Assembly: GCA_039566865.1 (NCBI GenBank)
Contig: CM076957.1
Coordinates: forward strand, 11,851,896-11,915,895
Source: Aurelia coerulea
Lineage: Eukaryota; Cnidaria; Scyphozoa; Semaeostomeae; Ulmaridae
Length of the DNA stretch: 64,000 nucleotides
Reading direction: 5' to 3'
A program made the position numbers and the translations under genes. The notes under the pieces were generated by a model. That model did not search any database. It had not been told where the DNA came from and saw nothing but the letters and a program-made list of their open reading frames with translations. Shown piece after piece: positions 1-12,100 of the stretch (its first letter is position 1; each line of letters begins with the position of its first letter).

Positions 1-86
1 TGGAAACATTACTTTAGACATTAGTTTTTTCTTTCGTTTCATTTTAGCTTTACTGCATCAACAAACATCGATTAATTAAATGTTTA

Positions 87-101
87 TTTTCTCAAAGAAA
101 A
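87..101. repeat. Third monomer dyad TTTTCT-CAA-AGAAAA (representative)
   Basis: TTTTCT (87-92) and AGAAAA (96-101) are perfect 6-bp inverted repeats separated by CAA. This box is nearly invariant in the array. With the two other dyads, three short stems lie in each 248-bp monomer. Confidence 0.75.
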
Positions 102-218
102 CAAAATATAACAACAAAAAGTGTGGATTAACGTACTTTAGTAGCTACAATATATATTATAAAGAGTATTGCACTCTTTGTCCTTTAAAACTTTGGTTTA
201 GCCAGTAATTTCTTTTAT

Positions 219-235
219 AGCACTATATTAGTGCT
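219..235. repeat. Monomer hairpin/dyad (representative)
   Basis: AGCACTA-TAT-TAGTGCT is a perfect 7-bp inverted repeat with a 3-base spacer. It occurs once per monomer and is among the best conserved parts of the satellite. Where the first arm changes to GCACTTTATTAGTGC the stem drops by one pair but is otherwise kept. It could form a cruciform or an RNA hairpin; no function is shown by the sequence. Confidence 0.85.
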
Positions 236-558
236 GTAGCAGCCATTCTTGGAAACATTACTATAGACATTAGTTTTTTCTTTAGTCTCATTTTAGCTTT
301 ACTGCATAAACAAACATCGATTAATTAAGTGTTTATTTACTCAAAGAAAACAAAATATAACAACAAAAAGTGTGGATTAACGTACTTTAGTAGCTACATT
401 ATATATTATAAAGAATATTGCACTCATGGTCCTTTAAAATTTTAGTTCTACCAGTAACTTTTTTATAGCACTATATTAGTGCTGCAGCAACCAATTTTTG
501 AAAGATTACTATAAACATTAGTTTTTTCTTTCGTTTTATTTTAGTTTACTGCATAAAC

Positions 559-581
559 AAACATCGATTAATTAAATGTTT
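559..581. repeat. Second monomer dyad with TTAATTAA core (representative)
   Basis: AAACAT (559-564) and ATGTTT (576-581) are inverted repeats around a spacer that carries ATCGAT and TTAATTAA palindromes. The block is present in most monomers. Some copies read GTGTTT or ATGTTC in the second arm, which weakens the stem. It resembles an AT-rich protein-binding or bent-DNA segment, but that is only an inference. Confidence 0.7.
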
Positions 582-2697
582 ATTTACTCAAAGAAAACAA
601 AATTTAACAACAAAAAGTGTGCATTAACGTACTTTAGTAGCTACAATATATATTATAAAGAGTATTGCACTCTTCGTCCTTTAATACATTGTTTCTGCCA
701 GTAATTTCTTTTAGAGCACTATATTAGTGCTGTAGCAGTTATTTTTGGAAACATTACTTTAGACATTAGTTTTTTCTTTCGTTTCATTTTAGCTTTACTG
801 CATCAACAAACATCGATTAATTAAATGTTTATTTTCTCAAAGAAAACAAAATATAACAACAAAAAGTGTATATTAACGTACTTTAGTAGCTACAATATAT
901 ATTATAAAGAGTATTGCACTCTTTGTCCTTTAAAACTTTGGTTCTGCCAGAAATTTCTTTTATAGCACTATACTAGTGCTGTAGCAGCCATTCTTGGAAA
1001 CATTACTATAGACATTAGTTTTTTCTTTAGTCTCATTTTAAGTTTACTGCATAAACAAACATTGATTATTTAAATGTTCATTTTCTCAAAGAAAACAAAA
1101 TGTAAACAACAAAAAGTGTGGATTAACTTACTTTAGTAGCTAAAATATATATTATAAAGAATATTGCACTCATGGTCCTTTAAAACTTTAGTTCTGCCAG
1201 TAACTTCTTTTATATTGGTGCTGTAGCAGCCATTCCTGGAAACATTACTATAGACATTAGTTTTTTCTTTCGTTTCATTTTAGCTTTACTGCATAAACAC
1301 ACATCGATAATTTAAATGTTTATTTTCTCAAAGAAAACAAAATATAACAACAAAAGTGTAGATTAACGTACTTTAATAGCTATAATATATATTATGAGGA
1401 GTATTGCACTCTTCGTCCTTTAAAACTTTAGTTCTGCCAGTAATTTCTTTTAGAGCACTATATTAGTGATGTAGCATCTATTCTTGGAAACATTACTATA
1501 GACATTAGTTTTATCTTTAATCTCATTTTAGCTTTACTGCATAAACAAACATTGATTAATTAAATGTTCATTTTCTCAAATAAACAAAATAAAAACACAA
1601 AAAGTGTGGATTAACTTACTTTAGTAGCCAAAATATATATTATAAAGAATATTGCACTCATGGTCCTTTAAAACTTTAGTTCTGCCAGTAACTTCCTTAT
1701 AGCACTTTATTAGTGCTGCAGCAACGATTTTTTGAAACAGTACCATATACATTAGTTACTTCTTTCGTATTATTTTAGCTTTACTTTATAAACAAAAATC
1801 GATTAATTAAATGTTTATTTTCTCAAAGAAAACAAAATATAACAACAAAAAGTGTGGATTAACGTACGTTAGTAGCTACAATATATATTATAAAGAGTAT
1901 TGCACTCTTCGTCCTTTAAAACTTTGGTTCTGCCAGCAATTTCTTTTATAGCACTATATTAGTGCTGTAGCAGCCATTCTTTGAAACATTACTATAGACA
2001 TTAGTTTTTTCTTTAGTCTCATTTAAGCTTTACTGCTTAAACACACATCGATTAATTAAATGTTTATTTTCTCAAAGAAAACAAAATATAACAACAAAAA
2101 TTGTGGAATAACGTACTTTAGTAGCTACAATATATATTATAAGGAGTATTGCACTCTTCGTCCTTTAAAACTTTAGTTATGCCAATAATTTCTTTTAGAG
2201 CACTATATTAGTGCTGTAGCAGTTATTTTTGGAAACATTACTATAGACATTAGTTTTTTCTTTCGTTTCATTTTAGCTTTACTGCATCAACAAACATCGA
2301 TTAATTAAATGTTTATTTTCTCAAAGAAAACAAAATATAACAACAAAAAGTGTGTATTAACGTACTTTAGTAGCTACAATATATATTATAAAGAGTATTG
2401 CACTCTTTGTCCTTTAAAACTTTGGTTCTGCCAGTAATTTCTTTTATAGCACTATACTAGTGCTGTAGCAGCCATTCTTGGAAACATTACTATAGACATT
2501 AGTTTTTTCTTTAGTCTCATTTTAAGTTTACTGCATAAACAAACATTGATTATTTAAATGTTCATTTTCTCAAAGAAAACAAAATGTAAACAACAAAAAG
2601 TGTGGATTAACTTACTTTAGTAGCTAAAATATATATTATAAAGAATATTGCACTCGTGGTCCTTTAAAACTTTAGTTCTGCCAGTAACTTCTTTATA

Positions 2698-2720
2698 GCA
2701 CTTTTATTACAAAAAGTGTG
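2698..2720. repeat. Half-monomer deletion junction
   Basis: GCACTTTTATTAC runs straight into AAAAAGTGTGG, so about half a monomer is missing between the hairpin box and the AAAAAGTGTGG box. The same junction recurs at 6368 and 10033. The spacings of 3,670 and 3,665 suggest that one deletion was copied by large-scale array amplification. Confidence 0.75.
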
Positions 2721-5293
2721 GATTAACGTACTTTAGTAGCTACAATATATATTATAAAGAGTATTGCACTCTTCGTCGTTTAAAACTTTAGTTCTGGCAG
2801 TAATTTCTTTTAGAGCACTATATTACTGCTGTAGCTGTTATTTTTGGAAACATTACTATAGACATTAGTTTTTTCTTTAGTCTCATTTTAGCTTTACTGC
2901 ATAAACAAACATCGATTAATTAAATGTTCATTTTCTCAAAGAAAACAAAATAAAAACACAAAAAGTGTGGATTAACTTACTTTAGTAGCCAAAATATATA
3001 TTATAAAGAATATTGCACTCATGGTCCTTTAAAACTTTAGTTCTGCCAGTAACTTCTTTATAGCACTTTATTAGTGCTGCAGCAACGATTTTTTGAAACA
3101 TTACTATATACATTAGTTATTTCTTTCGTTTCATTTTAGCTTCACTGCATAAACAAACATCGATTAATTAAATACTTATTTTCTCAAAGAAAACAAAATA
3201 TAACAAAAAAAGTGTATATTCACGTACTTTAGTAGCTACAATATATATTATAAAGAGTATTGCACTCTTCGTCCTTTAAAACTTTGGTTCTGCCAGTAAT
3301 TTCTTTTATAGCACTATATTAGTGCTGCAACAGCCATTCTTGGAAACATTACTATAGACATTAGTTCTTTCTTTAGTCTCATTTTAGCTTTACTGCATAA
3401 ACAAACATCGATTAATTAAATGTTTATTTTCTCAAAGAAAACAAAATCTAACAACAAAAAATGTGGATTAGCTTACTTTAGTAGCTACAATATATATTAT
3501 AAAGAGTATTGCACTCTTCGTCCTTTAAAACTTTAGTTCTGGCAGTAATTTCTTTTAGAGCACTATATTACTGCTGTAGCTGTTATTTTTGGAAACATTA
3601 CTATAGACATTAGTTTTTTCTTTAGTCTCATTTTAGCTTTACTGCATAAACAAACATCGATTAATTAAATGTTCATTTTCTCAAAGAAAACAAAATATAA
3701 CAACAAAAAGTGTGGATTAACGTACTTTAGTAGCTACATTATATATTATAAAGAATATTGCACTCATGGCCCTTTAAAACTCTAGTTCTACCAGTAACTT
3801 TTTTATAGCACTATATTAGTGCTGCAGCAACCAATTTTTGATAGATTACTATAAACATTATTTTTTTCTTTCGTTTCATTTTAGCTTTACTGCATAAACA
3901 AACATCGATTAATTAAATGTTCATTTTCTCAAAGAAAACAAAATAAAAACACAAAAAGTGTGGATTAACTTACTTTAGTAGCCAAAATATATATTATAAA
4001 GAATATTGCACTCATGGTCCTTTAAAACTTTAGTTCTGCCAGTAACTTCTTTATAGCACTTTATTAGTGCTGTAGCAGTTATTTTTGGAAACATTACTAT
4101 AGACATTAGTTTTTTCTTTAGTCTCATTTTAGCTTTACTGCATAAACAAACATCGATTAATTAAATGTTCATTTTCTCAAAGAAAACAAAATATAACAAC
4201 AAAAAGTGTGGATTAACGTACTTTAGTAGCTACATTATATATTATAAAGAATATTGCACTCATGGCCCTTTAAAACTCTAGTTCTACCAGTAACTTTTTT
4301 ATAGCACTATATAAGTGCTGCAGCAACCAATTTTTGATAGATTACTATAAACATTAGTTTTTTCTTTAGTCTCATTTTAGCTTTACTGCATAAACAAACA
4401 TCGATTAATTAAATGTTCATTTTCTCAAAGAAAACAAAACATAAACAAAAAAAGTGTGGATTAACTTACTTTAGTAGCTAAAATATATATTATAAAGAAT
4501 ATTGCACTCTTCGTCCTTTGAAAACTTTAGTTCTGCCAGTAATTTCTTTTATAGCACTATATTAGTGCTGTAGTTGCAATTCTTGGAAACATTACTATAG
4601 ACATTAGTCTTTTCTTTAGTCTCATTTTAGTTTTGATCCATAAACAAACATCGATTAATTAAATGTTTATTTTCTCAAAGAAAACAAAATTTAACAACAA
4701 AAAGTGTGGATTAACGTACTTTAATAGCTACAATATATATTATAAAGAGTATTGCACTCTTCGTCCTTTAAAACTTTGGTTCTGCCAGTAATTTCTTTTA
4801 GAGCACTATATTAGTGCTGTAGCAGTTATTTTTGGAAACATTACTATAGACATTAGTTTTTTCTTTAGGCTCATTTTAGCTTTACTGCATAAACAAACAT
4901 CGATTAATCAAATGTTTATTTTCTCAAAGAAAAGAAAATATAACAACAAAAAGTGTGGATTAACGTACTTTAGTGGCTACAATATATATTATAAAGAGTA
5001 TTGCACTTTTAGTCCTTTAAAACTTTAGTTCTGCCAGTAATTTCTTTTAGAGCACTATATTAGTGTTGTAGCAGCCATTCTTGGAAACATTACTATAGAC
5101 ATTAGTTTTTTCTTTAGTCTCATTTTAGCTTTACTGCATAAACAAACATCGATTAATTAAATGTTTATTTTCTCAAAGAAAACAAAATACAAACACAAAA
5201 AGTGTGCATTAACTTACTTTAGTAGCCAAAATATATATTATAAAGAATATTGCACTCATGGTCCTTTAAAACTTTAGTTCTGCCAGTTACTTC

Positions 5294-5461
5294 GCGTTGA
5301 AATGTGGTGATGTTCTGGACCATTGGAATACAAAAGTAGAGGACCGAGCTGAATGGAGAAAAGTCATTCATCAAACCTGTGGCAAAGTCAACGAGAAAAG
5401 AGTTCAGGCATACGAAAAACAGAGGGACAAGAGGAGAAGGAAAGGAACTGAATTAGATTGA
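5294..5461 (+). pseudogene. 5'-truncated non-LTR retrotransposon ORF, C-terminal 55 codons
   Basis: An open frame of 55 codons ends in TGA at 5459-5461 and has no start of its own. It enters directly from satellite sequence. The peptide includes W..KVEDRAEWRKVIHQ followed by a Lys/Arg-rich tail (KQRDKRRRKG). A W-x(n)-DR-x-x-WR-x-x-I pattern near the C-terminus is common in ORF2-type proteins of non-LTR retrotransposons, downstream of the reverse transcriptase. All catalytic domains are lost. 5' truncation is the usual result of incomplete target-primed reverse transcription. The clade cannot be fixed from this tail. It is a dead fragment. Confidence 0.65.
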
Positions 5462-5527
5462 TTTACTGTATCTTTAGTTAATTGTGTTTTACCCGTTTCT
5501 CGGGATTAGGCGTATATATATATATAT
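5294..5527 (+). mobile_element. LINE 3' fragment with short 3' UTR and (TA)n tail, copy 1
   Basis: The fragment comprises the ORF tail, a 3' UTR of about 50 bases, a small hairpin (CCCG 5492-5495, loop TTTCT, CGGG 5501-5504) and a terminal TA run at 5513-5527. The satellite reads ...ACTTC before the insert and TTCTTTATAGC after it. The target was therefore ACTTCTTTATAGC, with at most a 3-base repeat (TTC) at the ends. Satellite just downstream (5528-5620) is an internally shortened monomer, with the text jumping from TTTTTTGAA to a TTTGGTTTTGCCC box. Confidence 0.7.
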
Positions 5528-8500
5528 TCTTTATAGCACTTTATTAGTGCTGCAGCAATTATTTTTTGAACTAATCGTTTTATTTTCGTTTTTCTTTGGT
5601 TTTGCCCGTAATTTCTTTTATAGCACTATATTAGTGCTGTAGCAGCCATTCTTTGAAACATTACTATAGACATTAGTTTTTTCTTTAGTCTCATTTAAGC
5701 TTTACTGCTTAAACACACATCGATTAATTAAGTGTTTATTTACTCAAAGAAAACAAAATATAACAACAAAAAGTGTGGATTAACGTACTTTAGTAGCTAC
5801 ATTATATATTATAAAGAATATTGCACTCATGGTCCTTTAAAACTTTGGTTCTGCCAGTAATTTCTTTTAGAGCACTTTATTAGTGCTGTAGCAGTTATTT
5901 TTGGAAACATTACTATAGACATTAGTTTTTTCTTTAGTCTCATTTTAGCTTTACTGCATAAACAAACATCGATTAATTAAATGTTCATTTTCTCAAAGAA
6001 AACAAAACATAAACAAAAAAAGTGTGGATTAACTTACTTTAGTAGCTAAAATATATATTATAAAGAATATTGCACTCTTCGTTCTTTAAAACTTTAGTTC
6101 TGCCAGTAATTTCTTTTATAGCACTATATTAGTGCTGTAGCAGCTTTTCTTGGAAACATTACTATAGACATTAGTTTTTCTTTAGTCTCATTTTAGCTTT
6201 ACTGCATAAACAAACATCGATTAATTAAATGTTCATTTTCTCAAAGAAAACAAAATACAAACACAAAAGGTGAGGATTAACTTACATATGTAGCCAAAAT
6301 ATATATCATAAAGAATATTGCACTCATGGTCCTTTAAAACTTTAGTTCTGCCAGTAACTTCTTTATAGCACTTTTATTACAAAAAGTGTGGATTAACGTA
6401 CTTTAGTAGCTACAATATATATTATAAAGAGTATTGCCCTCTTCGTCCTTTAAAACTTTTATTCTGCCAGTAATTTCTTTTAGAGCACTATATTAGTGCT
6501 GTAGCAGTTTTTTTGGATACATTACTATAGACATTAGTTTTTTCTTTAGTCTCGTTTTAGCTTTACTGCATAAACAAACATCGATTAATTAAATGTTGAT
6601 TTTCTCAAAGAAAACAAAACAGAAACACAAAAAGTGTGGATTAACTTACTTTAGTAGCCAAAATATATATTATAAAGAATATTGCACTCATGGTCCTTTA
6701 AAACTTTAGTTCTGCCAGTAACTTCTTTATAGCACTTTATTAGTGCTGCAGCAACGATTTTTTGAAACATTACTATATACATTAGTTACTTCTATCGTTT
6801 CATTTTAGCTTCACTGCATAAACAAACATCGATTAATTAAATGCTTATTTTCTCAAAGAAAACAAAATATAACAACAAAAAGTGTATATTCACGTACTTT
6901 AGTAGCTAAAATATATATTATAAAGAGTATTGCACTCTTCGTCCTTTAAAACTTTGGTTCTGCCAGTAATTTCTTTTATAGCACTATATTAGTGCTGCAG
7001 CAGCCATTCTTGGAAACATTACTATAGACATTAGTCTTTTCTTTAGTCTCATTTTAAATTTACTGCATGAACAAACATCGATTAATTAAGTGTTTATTTT
7101 CTCAAAGAAAACAAAATATAACAACAAAAAGTGTGGATTAACGTACATTAGTAGCTACAATATATATTATAAAGAGTATTGCACTCTTTGTCCTTTAAAG
7201 CTTTAGTTCTGCCAGTAATTTCTTTTAGAGCACTATATTAGTGCTGTAGCAGTTATTTTTGGAAACATTCCTATAGACATTAGTTTTTTCTTTAGTCTCA
7301 TTTTAGCTTTACTGCATAAACAAACATCGATTATTTAAATGTTCATTTTCTCAAAGAAAACAAAATGTAAACAACAAAAAGTGTGGATTAACTTACTTTA
7401 GTAGCTAAAATATATATTATAAAGAATATTGCACTCATGGTCCTTTAAAACTTTAGTTCTGCCAGTAATTTCTTTTATATTGGTGCTGTAGCAGCCATTC
7501 CTGGAAACATTACTATGGACATTAGTTTTTTCTTTAGTCTCATTTTAGCTTTACTGCATAAACAAACATCGATTAATTAAACGTTTATTTTCTCAAAGAA
7601 AACAAAATCTAACAACAAAAAATGTGGATTAGCTTACTTTAGTAGCTACAATATATATTATAAAGAGTATTGCACTCTTCGTCCTTTAAAACTTTAGTTC
7701 TGGCAGTAATTTCTTTTAGAGCACTTTATTAGTGCTGCAGCAACGATTTTTTGAAACATTACTATATACATTAGTTATTTCTTTCGTTTCATTTTAGCTT
7801 TACTGCATAAACAAACATCGATTAATTAAACGTTTATTTTCTCAAAGAAAACAAAATCTAACAACAAAAAGTGTGGATTAACGTACTTTAGTAGCTACAA
7901 TATATATTATAAGGAGTATTGCACTCTTCGTCCTTTAAAACTTTAGTTCTGCCAATAATTTCTTTTAGAGCACTATATTAGTGCTGTAGCAGTTATTTTT
8001 GGAAACATTACTATAGACATTAGTTTTTTCTTAAGTCTCATTTTAGCTTTACTGCATAAACAAACATTGATTATTTAAATGTTCATTTTCTCAAAGAAAA
8101 CAAAATATAAACAACAAAAAGTGCGGATTAACTTACTTTAGTAACTTAAATATATATTATAAACAATATTGCACTCTTCGTCCTTTAAAACTGTAGTTCT
8201 GCCAGTAATTCCTTTTAAAGCACTATATTAGTGCTGTAGCAGCTTTTCTTGGAAACATTACTATAGACATTAGTTTTTCTTTAGTCTCATTTTAGCTTTA
8301 CTGCATAAACAAACATCGATTAATTAAATGTTCATTTTCTCAAAGAAAACAAAATACAAACACAAAAGGTGAGGATTAACTTACATAAGTAGCCAAAATA
8401 TATATTATAAAGAATATTGCACTCATGGTCCTTTAAAACTTTAGTTCTGCCAGTAACTTCTTTATAGCACTTTTATTAGTGCTGCAGCAACGATTTTTTG

Positions 8501-8958
8501 AAACATTAGTATATACATTAGTTATTTCTTTCGTTTCATTTTAGCTTTACTGCATAAACAAACATCGATTAATTAAATGTTTATTTTCTCAAAGAAAACA
8601 AAATATAACAACAAAAAATGTGGATTAGCTGACTTTAGTAGCTACAATATATATTATAAAGAGTATTGCACTCTTTGTCCTTTAAAACTTTAGTTCTGCC
8701 AGTAATTTCTTTTATAGCACTATATAGGTGCTGTAGCAGCTATTCTTGGAAACATTACTATAGACATAAGTTTTATCTTTAGTCTCATTTTAGCTTTACT
8801 GCATAAACAAACATCGATTAATTAAATGTTCATTTTCTCAAAGAAAACAAAATACAAACACAAAAAGTGTGGATTAACTTATATAAGTAGCCAAAATATA
8901 TATTATAAAGAATATTACACTCATGGTCCTTTAGAACTTTAGTTCTGCCAGTTACTTC
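5528..8958. repeat. 248-bp satellite array, segment 2
   Basis: Same monomer and orientation as segment 1. Most of this stretch (to about 7745) is the first copy of a duplicated block repeated 3,665 bp downstream. Shared markers include ATTGCCCTCTTCG (6437 and 10102), the half-monomer deletion (6368 and 10033) and TATTGGTGCTGTAGC (about 7480 and 11145). No gene or other feature is seen. Confidence 0.96.
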
Positions 8959-9126
8959 GCGTTGAAATGTGGTGATGTTCTGGACCATTGGAATACAAAT
9001 GTAGAGGACCGAGCTGAATGGAGAAAAGTCATTCATCAAACCTGTGGCAAAGTCAACGAGAAAAGAGTTCAGGCATACGAAAAACAGAGGGACAAGAGGA
9101 GAAGGAAAGGAACTGAATTAGATTGA
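8959..9126 (+). pseudogene. LINE ORF C-terminal fragment, duplicated copy
   Basis: Same 55-codon tail as at 5294-5461, again entering from CCAGTTACTTC and ending in TGA at 9124-9126. One coding difference is visible early on: ACAAATGTAG replaces ACAAAAGTAG, so Lys becomes Asn. Identical 5' truncation and junctions show that this copy arose by duplication of satellite plus insert, not by a second retrotransposition. Confidence 0.65.
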
Positions 9127-9192
9127 TTTACTGTATCTTTAGTTAATTGTGTTTTACCCGTTTCTCGGGATTAGGCGTATATATATATATAT
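8959..9192 (+). mobile_element. LINE 3' fragment with (TA)n tail, copy 2
   Basis: Duplicate of the 5294-5527 insert. The 3' hairpin arms are at 9157-9160 and 9166-9169 and the TA run is at 9179-9192. The shortened satellite monomer downstream is also duplicated, with GCCCATAATTT in place of GCCCGTAATTT. Confidence 0.7.
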
Positions 9193-12100
9193 TCTTTATA
9201 GCACTTTATTAGTGCTGCAGCAATTATTTTTTGAACTAATCGTTTTATTTTCGTTTTTCTTTGGTTTTGCCCATAATTTCTTTTATAGCACTATATTAGT
9301 GCTGTAGCAGCCATTCTTTGAAACATTACTATAGACATTAGTTTTTTCTTTAGTCTCATTTAAGCTTTACTGCTTTAACACACATCGATTAATTAAGTGT
9401 TTATTTACTCAAAGAAAACAAAATATAACAACAAAAAGTGTGGATTAACGTACTTTAGTAGCTACATTATATATTATAAAGAATATTGCACTCATGGTCC
9501 TTTAAAACTTTGGTTCTGCCAGTAATTTCTTTTAGAGCACTTTATTAGTGCTGTAGCAGTTATTTTTGGAAACATTACTATAGACATTAGTTTTTTCTTT
9601 AGTCTCATTTTAGCTTTACTGCATAAACAAACATCGATTAATTAAATGTTCATTTTCTCAAAGAAAACAAAACATAAACAAAAAAAGTGTGGATTAACTT
9701 ACTTTAGTAGCTAAAATATATATTATAAAGAATATTGCACTCTTCGTCCTTTAAAACTGTAGTTCTGCCAGTAATTTCTTTTATAGCACTATATTAGTGC
9801 TGTAGCAGCTTTTCTTGGAAACATTACTATAGACATTAGTTTTTCTTTAGTCTCATTTTAGCTTTACTGCATAAACAAACATCGATTAATTAAATGTTCA
9901 TTTTCTCAAAGAAAACAAAATACAAACACAAAAGGTGAGGATTAACTTACATAAGTAGCCAAAATATATATCATAAAGAATATTGCACTCATGGTCCTTT
10001 AAAACTTTAGTTCTGCCAGTAACTTCTTTATAGCACTTTTATTACAAAAAGTGTGGATTAACGTACTTTAGTAGCTACAATATATATTATAAAGAGTATT
10101 GCCCTCTTCGTCCTTTAAAACTTTTATTCTGCCAGTAATTTCTTTTAGAGCACTATATTAGTGCTGTAGCAGTTTTTTTGGATACATTACTATAGACATT
10201 AGTTTTTTCTTTAGTCTCGTTTTAGCTTTACTGCATAAACAAACATCGATTAATTAAATGTTCATTTTCTCAAAGAAAACAAAATAAAAACACAAAAAGT
10301 GTGGATTAACTTACTTTAGTAGCCAAAATATATATTATAAAGAATATTGCACTCATGGTCCTTTAAAACTTTAGTTCTGCCAGTAACTTCTTTATAGCAC
10401 TTTATTAGTGCTGCAGCAACGATTTTTTGAAACATTACTATATACATTAGTTACTTCTATCGTTTCATTTTAGCTTCACTGCATAAACAAACATCGATTA
10501 ATTAAATGCTTATTTTCTCAAAGAAAACAAAATATAACAACAAAAAGTGTATATTCACGTACTTTAGTAGCTACAATATATATTATAAAGAGTATTGCAC
10601 TCTTCGTCCTTTAAAACTTTGGTTCTGCCAGTAATTTCTTTTATAGCACTATATTAGTGCTGCAGCAGCCATTCTTGGAAACATTACTATAGACATTAGT
10701 CTTTTCTTTAGTCTCATTTTAGATTTACTGCATGAACAAACATCGATTAATTAAGTGTTTATTTTCTCAAAGAAAACAAAATATAACAACAAAAAGTGTG
10801 GATTAACGTACATTAGTAGCTACAATATATATTATAAAGAGTATTGCACTCTTTGTCCTTTAAAACTTTAGTTCTGCCAGTAATTTATTTTAGAGCACTA
10901 TATTAGTGCTGTAGCAGTTATTTTTGGAAACATTCCTATAGACATTAGTTTTTTCTTTAGTCTCATTTTAGCTTTACTGCATAAACAAACATCGATTATT
11001 TAAATGTTCATTTTCTCAAAGAAAACAAAATGTAAACAACAAAAAGTGTGGATTAACTTACTTTAGTAGCTAAAATATATATTATAAAGAATATTGCACT
11101 CATGGTCCTTTAAAACTTTAGTTCTGCCAGTAATTTCTTTTATATTGGTGCTGTAGCAGCCATTCCTGGAAACATTACTATGGACATTAGTTTTTTCTTT
11201 AGTCTCATTTTAGCTTTACTGCATAAACAAACATCGATTAATTAAACGTTATTTTCTCAAAGAAAACAAAATCTAACAACAAAAAATGTGGATTAGCTTA
11301 CTTTAGTAGCTACAATATATATTATAAAGAGTATTGCACTCTTCGTCCTTTAAAACTTTAGTTCTGGCAGTAATTTCTTTTAGAGCACTTTATTAGTGCT
11401 GCAGCAACGATTTTTTGAAACATTACTATAGACATTAGTTTTTTCTTTCGTTTCATTTTAGCTTTACTGCATAAACAAACATCGATTAATTAAATGTTCA
11501 TTTTCTCAAAGAAAACAAAATAAAAACACAAAAAGTTGGATTAACCTACTTTAGTAGCCAAAATATATATTATAAAGAATAGTGCACTCTTCGTTCTTTA
11601 AAACTTTGGTTCTGCCAGTAATTTCTTTATAGCACTATATTAGTGCTGTAGCAGCCATTCTTGGAAACATTACTATAGACATTAGTTTTTTCTTTAGTCT
11701 CATTTTAGCTTCACTGCATAAACAAACATCGATTAATTAAATGTTCATTTTCTCAAAGAAAACAAAATATAACAACAAAAAGTGTATATTCACGTACTTT
11801 AGTAGCTACAATATATATTATAAAGAGTATTGCACTCTTCGTCCTTTAAAACTTTGGTTCTGCCAGTAATTTCTTTTATAGCACTATATTAGTGCTGCAG
11901 CAGCCATTCTTGGAAACATTACTATAGACATTAGTCTTTTCTTTAGTCTCATTTTAGATTTTTTGCATTAACAAACATCGATTAATTAAGTGTTTATTTT
12001 CTCAAAGAAAACAAAATATAACAACAAAAAGTGTGGATTAACGTACATTAGTAGCTACAATATATATTATAAAGAGTATTGCACTCTTTGTCCTTTAAAA

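Larger units (their letters stand above)
1..5293. repeat. 248-bp AT-rich satellite array, segment 1
   Basis: Tandem head-to-tail copies of one monomer. The anchor GCACTATATTAGTGC falls at 220, 468, 716 and 965, giving spacings of 248, 248 and 249. All monomers are in the same orientation and by eye well under 30-35% G+C. Two monomer classes intermix. One has GTGCTGTAGCAGCC, TAGCTACAATAT and CACTCTTCGTCC; the other has GTGCTGCAGCAAC, TAGCCAAAATAT and CACTCATGGTCC. No gene is visible, and short open frames are read-throughs of the repeat. A stretch of about 475 bp beginning near 729 recurs near 2217 (the variant GCACTATACTAG is at 965 and 2449), a six-monomer duplication. The segment ends at the LINE insertion in a CCAGTTACTTC box. 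Confidence 0.97.
5294..11410. repeat. Higher-order duplication, 3,665-bp spacing
   Basis: The block from 5294 to about 7745 is repeated from 8959 to about 11410, in the same order and orientation. The spacing is about 14.8 monomers. After about 7760 and 11425 the two copies stop matching in detail (TATACATTAGTTATTTC against TAGACATTAGTTTTTTC). The LINE tail marks the unit unambiguously. Confidence 0.85.

Noticed and set aside
1..5293. CRISPR-like array
   Set aside because: The repeated unit is about 248 bp with no short repeat/unique spacer alternation.
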